NCBI RefSeq assembly: GCF_003946095.1
Contig: NZ_RHOD01000017.1
Coordinates: 1 to 60,290, forward strand
Reading direction: 5' to 3'
Length of the DNA stretch: 60,290 nucleotides
Origin: Levilactobacillus lindianensis
GTDB lineage: Bacteria; Bacillota; Bacilli; Lactobacillales; Lactobacillaceae
The stretch's first letter is position 1, and every line of letters begins with the position of its first letter. Both the position numbers and the translations under genes were made by a program. The notes under the pieces were generated by a model. The model searched no databases. It was not told the DNA's origin and saw nothing but the letters and a program-made list of their open reading frames with translations. This document shows positions 52,978 through 59,840 of this stretch, in pieces.

Positions 52978-53913
52978 TTAGTTCTTGCCGACGGTCAGGT
53001 TCATGAAGACGTCATCCAGTGACGGCTCCTGCACGGCCAGGTGGCTAATCCCAATCTTAGCGTCATTTAAGGTCGCTAGGAGGGGCGCTAGCTGGGCCAC
53101 CTGCCCCAGACTCACACTGAGGTCGGGTCCCGCTTCTCGAACGTCTCCGGCCACCTGGGTGGCCAATAACTGCTCAGCGGCGGCGACCTGACGCGTTTGA
53201 CTCAGGGTGAAGGTGACCCGTGGCCCACCGAGTTGTTCCTTAAGTTCGGCAGGCGTGCCCATCTTGACTACATGACCGTGGTCGATGATGGCTAGATTAT
53301 CGGCTAATTGGTCCGCCTCGTCCAAATATTGCGTGGTTAAAATAATTGTTGATCCCTGATCAACCAACTTGCGAATCGTGTCCCACATTTGGGAACGGGT
53401 CCGCGGGTCTAGCCCCGTCGTCGGTTCATCCAAGAAGATCAGAGCTGGCCGCGTAATCAAGCTTACCGCCAGATCCAACCGCCGACGCATTCCCCCGGAA
53501 AAGGCCTTCAGCGGCTTGTCCGCTGAATTTTCGAGTGAGAACTCAGTGAGGAGTTCCGCCGTGCGGTCCTTGGCTTCCTGCCGTGACAGCCCATTCAATC
53601 GGGAAAAAATCATCAGGTTCTGTCGTGCCGAAAGGTCCTCATCGACGGAAGCATATTGGCCAGTCAGCCCAAACATGGATCGCGCCAGGCGACCCTCCTT
53701 GGCGGTATCGTGACCGAAAATCTTGACCTGACCACTGTCCGCCTTGAGCAGCGTGGTAATCATCCGCAAAGTCGTGGTTTTCCCCGCACCGTTAGGACCC
53801 AAGAGTCCGAAGACCTCGCCTTGACGGACCTTAAACGAGATATCATTAACGGCGACCTTTTCTCCAAACTTCTTGGTAAGGTGGTTGACTTCAATTGCAT
53901 TGATTGCTGACAT
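52978..53913 (-). CDS. ABC transporter ATP-binding subunit (DrrA-like)
   Basis: A 311-residue ATPase that powers the adjacent permease. Walker A GLLGPNGAGKTTTLRM, signature FSGGMRRRLDLAV, Walker B ALIFLDEPTTGLDPRTR and the switch His region TIILTTQYLDEADQLAD are all present. The C-terminal extension of about 80 residues (to LDDVFMNLTVGKN) is the DrrA-type tail. The true start is at 53913 (M-S-A-I-N-A), with AGAGGGAA upstream; the longer frame to 53985 would run into the promoter and operator. It is the first gene of a two-gene operon. Confidence 0.95.
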   Translation of the reverse strand: MSAINAIEVNHLTKKFGEKVAVNDISFKVRQGEVFGLLGPNGAGKTTTLRMITTLLKADSGQVKIFGHDTAKEGRLARSMFGLTGQYASVDEDLSARQNLMIFSRLNGLSRQEAKDRTAELLTEFSLENSADKPLKAFSGGMRRRLDLAVSLITRPALIFLDEPTTGLDPRTRSQMWDTIRKLVDQGSTIILTTQYLDEADQLADNLAIIDHGHVVKMGTPAELKEQLGGPRVTFTLSQTRQVAAAEQLLATQVAGDVREAGPDLSVSLGQVAQLAPLLATLNDAKIGISHLAVQEPSLDDVFMNLTVGKN

Positions 53914-53948
53914 TTTAATTCCCTCTTTACCTTGTTTTTTAATCAGGT

Positions 53949-53993
53949 CCCCCTGACTAAAATTATAATAAGGCCCCCTGATCAATATGTCAA
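53949..53993 (-). promoter_or_regulatory. Promoter of the ABC exporter with two CCCCCTGA repeats
   Basis: On the minus strand TTGACA (53988-53993) and TATTAT (53965-53970) have a 17-bp spacer. The block CCCCCTGA occurs at 53949-53956 and 53974-53981, i.e. in the spacer and just behind the -10 box. The outer bases extend the symmetry (ATCAGG near 53942, CCTGAT at 53977). These are plausible MarR half-sites. Confidence 0.7.
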
Positions 53994-54061
53994 GACTTTA
54001 CTCGTCTTTGCTGTCTTTTTTTAGGGATTGTCGGGTATAATAGCTACAGGGAGGCGATCTC

Positions 54062-54580
54062 ATGCCTGATTTAACCAAACAAAAAAACGCAGCGGGTAAG
54101 TTAATTGAGTTCGATATGGTTCACCATACCGCGGACGAAGTCGCCCACCGCAACCATGCCGATAAAGACAAACATCCGTTACGGTTCCAAGGCCAAGGAA
54201 AGATCCTCCTGGCCCTCTCACAAGCCGATGGCCTCTCGCAAAAGGAATTAGCGACCCGCCTCAATCTCTCGGTCCAATCGACCGCAGAATTTGTGAATAA
54301 GCTGGTCAAGAAGGATCTGGTATCCAAGGAAAAGTCTACGACCGACCGCCGCAAAACCATCATTCGCCTAACGAATCTGGGGCAACAGACGGCCTCGGCC
54401 GAAACGGCCAAGGTCCCGGAATTTCTGAGCGGCCTGAGCGATACCGAGCTGGACCAACTCACGGCAATTTTGACGAAGATTAACAACAACCTCTACGCTG
54501 AAATCGACGCCGCTAGTCCCACCGAAACCAATAAGTTTGAAGCAGTGGTCAAGGACCGTTTGCGCGACTGGTTTCTCTAA
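54062..54580 (+). CDS. MarR-family transcriptional regulator
   Basis: A 172-residue winged-helix repressor. The DNA-binding core is GQGKILLALSQADGLSQKEL, ATRLNLSVQSTAEFVNKLVK, KDLVSKEKSTTDRRKTIIRL, followed by a dimerisation helix. It is divergent from the DrrAB-like exporter and almost certainly represses it until an inducer drug binds. TATAAT at 54036-54041 is a likely -10 box for this gene, and AGGGAGG precedes the ATG. The C-terminal helix (TKINNNLYAEIDAASPTETN) is longer than in many MarR proteins. Confidence 0.92.
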   Translation: MPDLTKQKNAAGKLIEFDMVHHTADEVAHRNHADKDKHPLRFQGQGKILLALSQADGLSQKELATRLNLSVQSTAEFVNKLVKKDLVSKEKSTTDRRKTIIRLTNLGQQTASAETAKVPEFLSGLSDTELDQLTAILTKINNNLYAEIDAASPTETNKFEAVVKDRLRDWFL

Positions 54581-54591
54581 ACTGATGCACG

Positions 54592-54634
54592 AAAAAACAC
54601 GATCAATCCACATTTCGGATTGATCGTGTTTTTG
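54592..54634. terminator. Bidirectional terminator after the MarR gene
   Basis: AAAAACACGATCAATCC pairs with GGATTGATCGTGTTTTT over a 7-nt loop, between convergent genes. Confidence 0.85.
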
Positions 54635-54655
54635 TAATCTTCATTCAATTATTCT

Positions 54656-55219
54656 TTAGTCAGTAAAGTCTTCGGTCCCACCGGTTGGGTTGAACGCCTT
54701 GGCTTGACCCTTGGTCTTGTAATAGTGTTGCAGGTGCGCTTCACCATTACCGGCATTCCACATCGCATAGATGTACAACGACTTAATGGGTTGCCCCTTG
54801 TATTGTCGGGTGACAATCTTATAACTTTCGGTACCGACCGTACCGAAGCCTGCGTCACTGTAATGATACTGCCAGGATTGGTCTACTAACCAGCCTTTAC
54901 TCATAAATATCAGGGTATTATTCTTTCCCTTTTTAATGTTATTCATGTCTTTCTTCAGGTTAGTGACCTTGACAGGACTGTGACCCGTTTGCCACTTTTT
55001 GCCATAAAAGTTACGATATGAGGTCTTCTTGGCTTCAATGTTGAACCGATTATAGTGGCCATTCTGGTAGTAATACCAAGTCCCCTGGAACTTCGTCGGG
55101 AAACTAGCGAGACTCATCTTCGAACTAGCCTGCGCATCCGTTGTAGGCGTGGCAACAACTAAGGCCGCACCCAGACTAACTGACGCTAAGATGGCGCCCA
55201 TCATGTGTGTTAATTTCAT
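54656..55219 (-). CDS. Secreted protein, paralogue of the upstream gene
   Basis: A 187-residue exported protein. The signal peptide is MKLTHMMGAILASVSLGAAL with cleavage near AQASS. The mature start SFPTKFQGTWYYYQNGHYNR is nearly the same as the paralogue's FPKSIRGTWYHYEENNGYYY, and both end with HYY-TK-QAK-FNP-G. The GTWY start resembles lipocalin-like small beta barrels, but I cannot confirm the fold. Aromatic and basic residues dominate, as in wall-associated proteins of lactobacilli. The gene follows the paralogue by 30 bp and the two likely form one transcript. RBS AAGGAGG. Confidence 0.8.
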   Translation of the reverse strand: MKLTHMMGAILASVSLGAALVVATPTTDAQASSKMSLASFPTKFQGTWYYYQNGHYNRFNIEAKKTSYRNFYGKKWQTGHSPVKVTNLKKDMNNIKKGKNNTLIFMSKGWLVDQSWQYHYSDAGFGTVGTESYKIVTRQYKGQPIKSLYIYAMWNAGNGEAHLQHYYKTKGQAKAFNPTGGTEDFTD

Positions 55220-55249
55220 TGTGTAATTCCTCCTTGTCTCGTTTGTCGT

Positions 55250-55807
55250 TTACTTGTGCAAGGCGCCAACTGGATTGAAGTACTTGGCCTGCGCCTTGGT
55301 TTGATAATAGTGGTCGGCTAACTTCTTTGAGCCAGAACTGTTCGCAATGTGCTTGTTGTAGAGCACCTTAACGGACTTGCCTTTGTAGGTTTTGTGAACG
55401 ACCTTGTAGGTTCCGGAGCCATTCGTCGCAAACATCCCGTAGGAAACGATCTTGGTATAGCCACCCTTGACGGCCTTGGCGCTGGTCCAGTGGCTCTTCT
55501 TACCGCCGTACTGCCAAACGTCATTCTGATTCTTGGTGGTATGTAAGGTTCCGGTCCACTTCTTTTGCTTTTTCGCAAAGATATCCATGTAATTTTTGAC
55601 CGTCAGTTTCTTGGAACTGATCGCCATCGACTTGTAGTAATAGCCGTTGTTTTCCTCGTAGTGATACCACGTTCCCCGGATACTCTTCGGGAAAGTCTTC
55701 AACGTGGTCTTTGCCTTGGCGTGAGCCGTGGTCGGAACGGTGACGAGTGCCGTCGTGCCAAGCGTCGTCGCTACCAATAGGGCACTGAAAATATGAGTCA
55801 TTCGCAT
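55250..55807 (-). CDS. Secreted protein, first of a tandem paralogous pair
   Basis: A 185-residue exported protein with a signal peptide (MRMTHIFSALLVATTLGTTA to AHAKA). The mature part begins FPKSIRGTWYHYEENNGYYY and ends LADHYYQTKAQAKYFNPVGA. Sequence identity with the downstream product is moderate and spread over the whole length, so the duplication is old. Function is not known to me. GAGGAGG lies 8 nt before the ATG; a palindrome about 110 bp upstream may be its operator. Confidence 0.8.
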   Translation of the reverse strand: MRMTHIFSALLVATTLGTTALVTVPTTAHAKAKTTLKTFPKSIRGTWYHYEENNGYYYKSMAISSKKLTVKNYMDIFAKKQKKWTGTLHTTKNQNDVWQYGGKKSHWTSAKAVKGGYTKIVSYGMFATNGSGTYKVVHKTYKGKSVKVLYNKHIANSSGSKKLADHYYQTKAQAKYFNPVGALHK

Positions 55808-55913
55808 ACTTTTTTCCTCCTCAATTTTGAACCTATTTCTAGTTATCTATCCAATTATATTGAGCTGTAACTGTTAATTGAAATAACTATGTCCTTAATA
55901 TAGCAAGACATAG

Positions 55914-55928
55914 TGACACAATGTGTCA
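55914..55928. promoter_or_regulatory. Palindromic site upstream of the secreted pair
   Basis: TGACACA-A-TGTGTCA, a perfect 7-bp inverted repeat. It lies about 110 bp before the start of the first secreted gene and about 120 bp past the end of the PrsW gene on the same strand, close to a TATATT element. Confidence 0.5.
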
Positions 55929-55992
55929 GACAAAGACTGGCTTCAACAAAAATATCAATGATTCCCGTTTTTTTGAACAACTCGTGCCATTC

Positions 55993-56025
55993 AAAAAACG
56001 GCCAGCCCTGGTAAAGGACTAACCG
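55993..56025 (-). terminator. Terminator of the zinc-ribbon/PrsW operon
   Basis: On the minus strand ACGG-TTAG-TCC pairs with GG-CTGG-CCGT (interrupted stem) and is followed by TTTTTTG, about 20 bp after the last stop codon. Confidence 0.7.
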
Positions 56026-56046
56026 TCTCTTTCTGTTGCGTTTAAC

Positions 56047-57159
56047 TTAAGATTGCGCCTGCTGTTTCAAATGAGAAATTTCCTTCAACCCGGCACTCAT
56101 CAAGACAAACACGATGATCCAAGCCACAACGATCAACAAGATTAGCTTCGCATAGGAACTGCCAAGAATCGTGACGTCCCAGTCCCAAGTCGCGTGCATC
56201 AAGACCGCTAAGGCAAAGAATACCAGGAAGCGTACGTCCAACATCTGACTGAATTTAAACGGCTTGGCGCGCTTCACCACCATCAAAGCCCCACCTGAAA
56301 TGGCTGCCCAAACCAGGTGTCCGCCGATAGCTGACCAGCCCCGGAGAATGGCAACCGCGACCAGTTGGTCACCGGCACTATAGATATAGCCGGCGGTTTC
56401 AAAGGCCGCAAACCCGGCCCCAACGGCCGCCCCAATCAGGATCCCATCGAGGATATGCTTAACGTTCAGCTGACTGATAAAGTAGCTAATGATCAGGACC
56501 TTACCTAGTTCTTCGACCAAACCAATGGATAACGAATCCTTTAACGTCATCACCCCAAAGATCTGGCTGGTGGTACTGAACGTCACAAATTGATATAAAA
56601 ATAGCGTGACGACTAGCGAAAAAATCCCGCCAATAAAGAAGACCTTGACGACTTCAAAGAGACTGACGTCTTTAAAGGCATCGGCTTCAAAGAAGAAGAC
56701 CAGACCGGAAAATGGCACGGCAAAGGCCCCCACTAGAATTAATCCCGGAATAGCATTCTGATTATGAAAGGCATCGGCCATGTACAGTAACACGGCAAAG
56801 GCAAGTAAGAAGCCGAGCAAAATCCGTGAAAACAGCCACGGCTTCGCCCACTCATCTGACACGTCGGCTAAGGCTGGTGTAGTGGTCTCTGTGCCGGCAA
56901 TAAAGATGGCATTGGCTTCGCCCTTCGAATGGTGCTTGAAGACCTCAGAGAACAAATCAGACAGGTTAACCTTGACGGCCCCTTCCTCGCCAGTGTAATG
57001 GTTCAACTTAGCCGTGGCGGTGTCGTAAAGATCCTTGATTTGATTCGATTCATTGGCGACTGGTGCCGTCTCCTGTGTTGCTGGCAATGCTTTCCCGCAG
57101 CTCGGACAGAACTTGGCAGTCGCCTTAACTTGATTTCCACAATACGGACAATATCTCAT
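56047..57159 (-). CDS. PrsW-type intramembrane protease with N-terminal zinc ribbon
   Basis: A 370-residue membrane protein. Residues 4-22 form a zinc ribbon (CPYCGNQVKATAKFCPSCG). After a soluble linker, about nine membrane segments start near residue 108. The four conserved PrsW motifs are present: E216-E217-x-x-K220 in VEELGK, F253-E254 in FETAGY, H281 in GGHLVWAAISGG and H322-x-x-x-D326 in MHATWDW. PrsW-family enzymes (CPBP/Abi-related) cleave membrane proteins such as anti-sigma factors. It is the last gene of a tightly spaced operon (12 bp after the previous gene) whose other members also carry zinc ribbons, so it may process one of them. RBS TGAGGG. Confidence 0.88.
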   Translation of the reverse strand: MRYCPYCGNQVKATAKFCPSCGKALPATQETAPVANESNQIKDLYDTATAKLNHYTGEEGAVKVNLSDLFSEVFKHHSKGEANAIFIAGTETTTPALADVSDEWAKPWLFSRILLGFLLAFAVLLYMADAFHNQNAIPGLILVGAFAVPFSGLVFFFEADAFKDVSLFEVVKVFFIGGIFSLVVTLFLYQFVTFSTTSQIFGVMTLKDSLSIGLVEELGKVLIISYFISQLNVKHILDGILIGAAVGAGFAAFETAGYIYSAGDQLVAVAILRGWSAIGGHLVWAAISGGALMVVKRAKPFKFSQMLDVRFLVFFALAVLMHATWDWDVTILGSSYAKLILLIVVAWIIVFVLMSAGLKEISHLKQQAQS

Positions 57160-57171
57160 ACTAAACCCTCA

Positions 57172-58530
57172 CTACTCTAAAATATTCTGATACAGTTTTA
57201 ACCCTAACTGATTCATCGCCGACACTTGATCGGCTTCTTTGCCATCTTGCGCGAGGACCACCGCAACGAAGGCCCCCCGCTTATTGGCCACGATTTCAGC
57301 ATCATTTTGGACGCCGTAATCTGCGTACTCCCCGGTCTTGTTATAGACCTTGGCTTCACTCGGCAATAACTTCGGCAACTTGGCCCGATTCCGATTATTT
57401 GCCAGAATTTCCAGCATGTCATCGTCAGCAGTCTTTGACACCAGCTGATGATTATAAATTTTCTTGAGGGTCATCCCCAAGTCCCGCGCCGAGGTGGTAT
57501 TATCACGGCCATCCTCAATGGCGTCCGTGTCCATCATCTTCCGCTGGAGCTTGGTATCCGTGGCTCCCATACTCTTAATCTTGTTGTTAATGAGGCTGAA
57601 ACCACCCATTTTGGCAATCATAATATTGGCCCCAGTATTGTCACTGTCGTCAATCATATGTTGCAAAACCTCACGGTACGTCAGCTTTGTCCCGGCATCC
57701 ATATCCTGAATGACACCGGTCCCGCCAACCTTTTCGCTATCGGTAACGGTATGGGTGGCGTCGAGGTCAAAGACCCCCTCCTTAGCCATGGCATAGGCTG
57801 TGACGAGGATGAAAACTTTGATACTGCTGGCCGCACTCTGCGACCCGTTGTTGACAACCACACTCTGTGAGCTATCGACCGGCGACACGTAGGCAGAACT
57901 GGTTCCCTGCAGGGGGTCCAACGCCGCGGTGACCGCATCTTTAATTTCTGTTTGGTTAAAATTGACCGTCGCTTGGTGGCTAGTCGCCTGACTAGAGGAT
58001 GACTGGCGCCGCTGCGCCTGACTGCTGGCCTTCTTCTCCGAACGGGCTGGCTTAGCGGCGTGGCTCCCATTGCTATACAGCAGGTAGCCCCCACCACAAA
58101 TAAGGAGAATTAGAATCACGGCACTGATCACCCATTGGCGTTTGGATTTATTTTCTTTCGGTGCTGGCTGTGACGTGACCTGATTATCTGGTGCTTGCGG
58201 CCGAGTCGCAACCTTCTTGGGGGCAACAGGTTCAACTGGCGCCACCTGAGGCTCACTTGCTGGCGTCTTGGCAGCTGGCTTCGCTGGCGTCGGTGCAGAG
58301 CTTTCGGCAGCTTCAGTGTCAGGTTGTTTCGGGTCAGGCGCTTCAAAGTCATAACCACAGTTTTCGCAAAACCGACTGTCTTGAGGATTCAGGGCCTGGC
58401 ACCGTGGACAAGTCTTTTGCTGGTCTGAATCAGTCTGACCAGCCGTTTCGGACCTTAGATCAGTCCCACAATTCTCACAAAAATTGACGCCCTCGGGGTT
58501 GTCATGACCACAATTTGGACAAATCTTCAT
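57172..58530 (-). CDS. Double-zinc-ribbon membrane protein with extracellular beta-lactamase-fold domain
   Basis: A 452-residue protein. Two zinc ribbons occupy residues 4-22 (CPNCGHDNPEGVNFCENCG) and 41-59 (CPRCQALNPQDSRFCENCG). A Pro/Ala-rich linker leads to a membrane segment at about 133-152 (WVISAVILILLICGGGYLLY) and a Ser/Gln-rich stretch. Residues 190-450 have the serine beta-lactamase/PBP-like fold with S235-x-x-K238, S296-D-N298 and K398-T-G400. In the omega loop the usual Glu of class A enzymes is not apparent (QRKMMDTDAIEDGRDNTTSA), so hydrolysis of beta-lactams is doubtful. The N-terminus should face the cytoplasm and the catalytic domain the wall, so it could couple wall state to the interior. 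Confidence 0.88.
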   Translation of the reverse strand: MKICPNCGHDNPEGVNFCENCGTDLRSETAGQTDSDQQKTCPRCQALNPQDSRFCENCGYDFEAPDPKQPDTEAAESSAPTPAKPAAKTPASEPQVAPVEPVAPKKVATRPQAPDNQVTSQPAPKENKSKRQWVISAVILILLICGGGYLLYSNGSHAAKPARSEKKASSQAQRRQSSSSQATSHQATVNFNQTEIKDAVTAALDPLQGTSSAYVSPVDSSQSVVVNNGSQSAASSIKVFILVTAYAMAKEGVFDLDATHTVTDSEKVGGTGVIQDMDAGTKLTYREVLQHMIDDSDNTGANIMIAKMGGFSLINNKIKSMGATDTKLQRKMMDTDAIEDGRDNTTSARDLGMTLKKIYNHQLVSKTADDDMLEILANNRNRAKLPKLLPSEAKVYNKTGEYADYGVQNDAEIVANKRGAFVAVVLAQDGKEADQVSAMNQLGLKLYQNILE

Positions 58531-58544
58531 CGGTCTACTCCCCG

Positions 58545-59231
58545 CTAGTTAAACGCGTGCCCACAGTTGGGGCAGAACTTGGTGTCGGCTGAAACCACGT
58601 TCTGGCAGTCAGGGCAGGTCTTTTCCTCTGGCTTAGGATTCAAATCCGTCCCACAATTTGGACAGAACTTCGTCTCTAATCCGACTGAAGCGTGGCAGTT
58701 CGGACATTCCTTACCGAGCTTGGTCCCACAAGAGACACAGAACTTCGCATCGGCTTTATTGGCGGCGTGACAGTTCGGACAAATGACTTCACCTTCGTGG
58801 GCGCTCTGACTGGCAGCCATGGAAACCGTCACGGATTTGCCCCCACTCATAATGAATTGTTCCACGTAGGCAAAGAGTTCTTCCGGTAATTTTTTCTGGT
58901 TCCAGGCACCGATGGCGGCGGTCACAGCTAGGGGCGCAAAGGCAATCATCCCAATAGTGGCAGCCCCAGCTTTATCAATCCATTTCCCTGAACCCACGTT
59001 AACCATAATCTGATTCTCACCGGCGCTGAAAATCTGAACTTGAATCGCGGAATCCATCCCCACGATGGTCTTCCAACTATCCTCCTGTTTAGCTTGAACC
59101 AGGTAACCTTCGTTGGTATGCATGCCCTCAGCGTGTAGCTGTTTCTTTTCACGTAGCCAATTTTGAATAGCCTGACCGACCATCTCAAGGTCCAAGCCAT
59201 CAGTTAGTTTAAAAATTCTTGAGTCTGCCAT
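58545..59231 (-). CDS. Triple-zinc-ribbon protein of unknown function
   Basis: A 228-residue protein. The first 85 residues are a compact domain (FKLTDGLDLEMVGQAIQNWL, then QVQIFSAGENQIMVNVGSGK) that looks like the small beta-rich domain of bacterial DUF-type zinc-ribbon proteins. Residues 88-110 are hydrophobic and Ala/Gly-rich (a possible membrane hairpin). Three zinc ribbons follow: Cys151-168, Cys176-193 and Cys206-223, each C-x2-C-x13-C-x2-C. It is second in the operon, 13 bp after the Mor-like gene and 14 bp before the beta-lactamase-fold gene. The repeated ribbons suggest protein-protein contacts with the other ribbon-bearing products. Confidence 0.82.
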   Translation of the reverse strand: MADSRIFKLTDGLDLEMVGQAIQNWLREKKQLHAEGMHTNEGYLVQAKQEDSWKTIVGMDSAIQVQIFSAGENQIMVNVGSGKWIDKAGAATIGMIAFAPLAVTAAIGAWNQKKLPEELFAYVEQFIMSGGKSVTVSMAASQSAHEGEVICPNCHAANKADAKFCVSCGTKLGKECPNCHASVGLETKFCPNCGTDLNPKPEEKTCPDCQNVVSADTKFCPNCGHAFN

Positions 59232-59244
59232 CTTGAAATCACTC

Positions 59245-59511
59245 CTATTTGTCTTCTTTAGCTTCCCGCATCACCATCTGAATCCATTTCTGCGAGTACC
59301 CATACTTCCGAGCTAACTCGTGTTGATTATGTCCGTTGAATTCTTTTAGCACTAGCTGAGCTGTTACCTTACGATCGTATAAATGGACCGGAAAATTTAG
59401 TTGGGTGCCTTTATAATGCTCGTAGATAATCAGCATTGATTCGGTCCCAACTAAATTATTCAAACTCTTGTAAAATTGATGTAACGCATCCAGCTCAATT
59501 CGCTCTGCCAT
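59245..59511 (-). CDS. Mor-transcription-activator-like DNA-binding protein
   Basis: An 88-residue protein. The segment LVGTESMLIIYEHYKGTQLN, FPVHLY and the C-terminal helix-turn-helix EFNGHNQHELARKYGYSQKW match the Mor/C activator pattern first known from phage Mu and seen as short chromosomal genes in lactobacilli. It opens the operon of zinc-ribbon genes and may control it. I use ATG 59511; the frame reaches a GTG at 59523, but that codon lies in the AAGGAGG ribosome binding site. A Mor-type protein without any phage gene nearby is unusual and suggests domestication. Confidence 0.72.
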   Translation of the reverse strand: MAERIELDALHQFYKSLNNLVGTESMLIIYEHYKGTQLNFPVHLYDRKVTAQLVLKEFNGHNQHELARKYGYSQKWIQMVMREAKEDK

Positions 59512-59536
59512 TGTCCTCGCCACCTCCTTAGGCTAA

Positions 59537-59565
59537 ATTGTAATTGTTTGCGAATCTTTTAGTAA
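59537..59565 (-). promoter_or_regulatory. Likely promoter of the zinc-ribbon operon
   Basis: On the minus strand TTACTA (59560-59565) and TACAAT (59537-59542) are 17 bp apart, just before the AAGGAGG of the first gene. The -35 box is weak, in line with a need for an activator. Confidence 0.55.
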
Positions 59566-59840
59566 CTGCACTTATCCTCGCCCTTTTCCACGAAAAGTGC
59601 CGTAACAATGGCATGTCACTCGTCTTGCAAAATGCCGTTTGTTTAAAACGCCGTCACGATAGGCAACCTATTTCATGTCAGGACAACTTGGCAAAAGAAT
59701 TGACGCTAGATTTGCGAGATGCGTGCTTCTATTGCGCTTAAAAATATTTTTCGGAACACTAATTTTGAGACACAATTACCGGTCATTACACCTAAAAAAA
59801 CTACCCTCAAATTTCTTTGGGAATAGGGCAAATTACAAGT
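59566..59840. other. Intergenic stretch and probable IS30 end, no gene
   Basis: Between the operon promoter and the transposase stop codon. The AT-rich part near 59745-59830 should contain the terminal inverted repeat of the IS30 element, but with only one end in the window I cannot define it. Confidence 0.4.
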
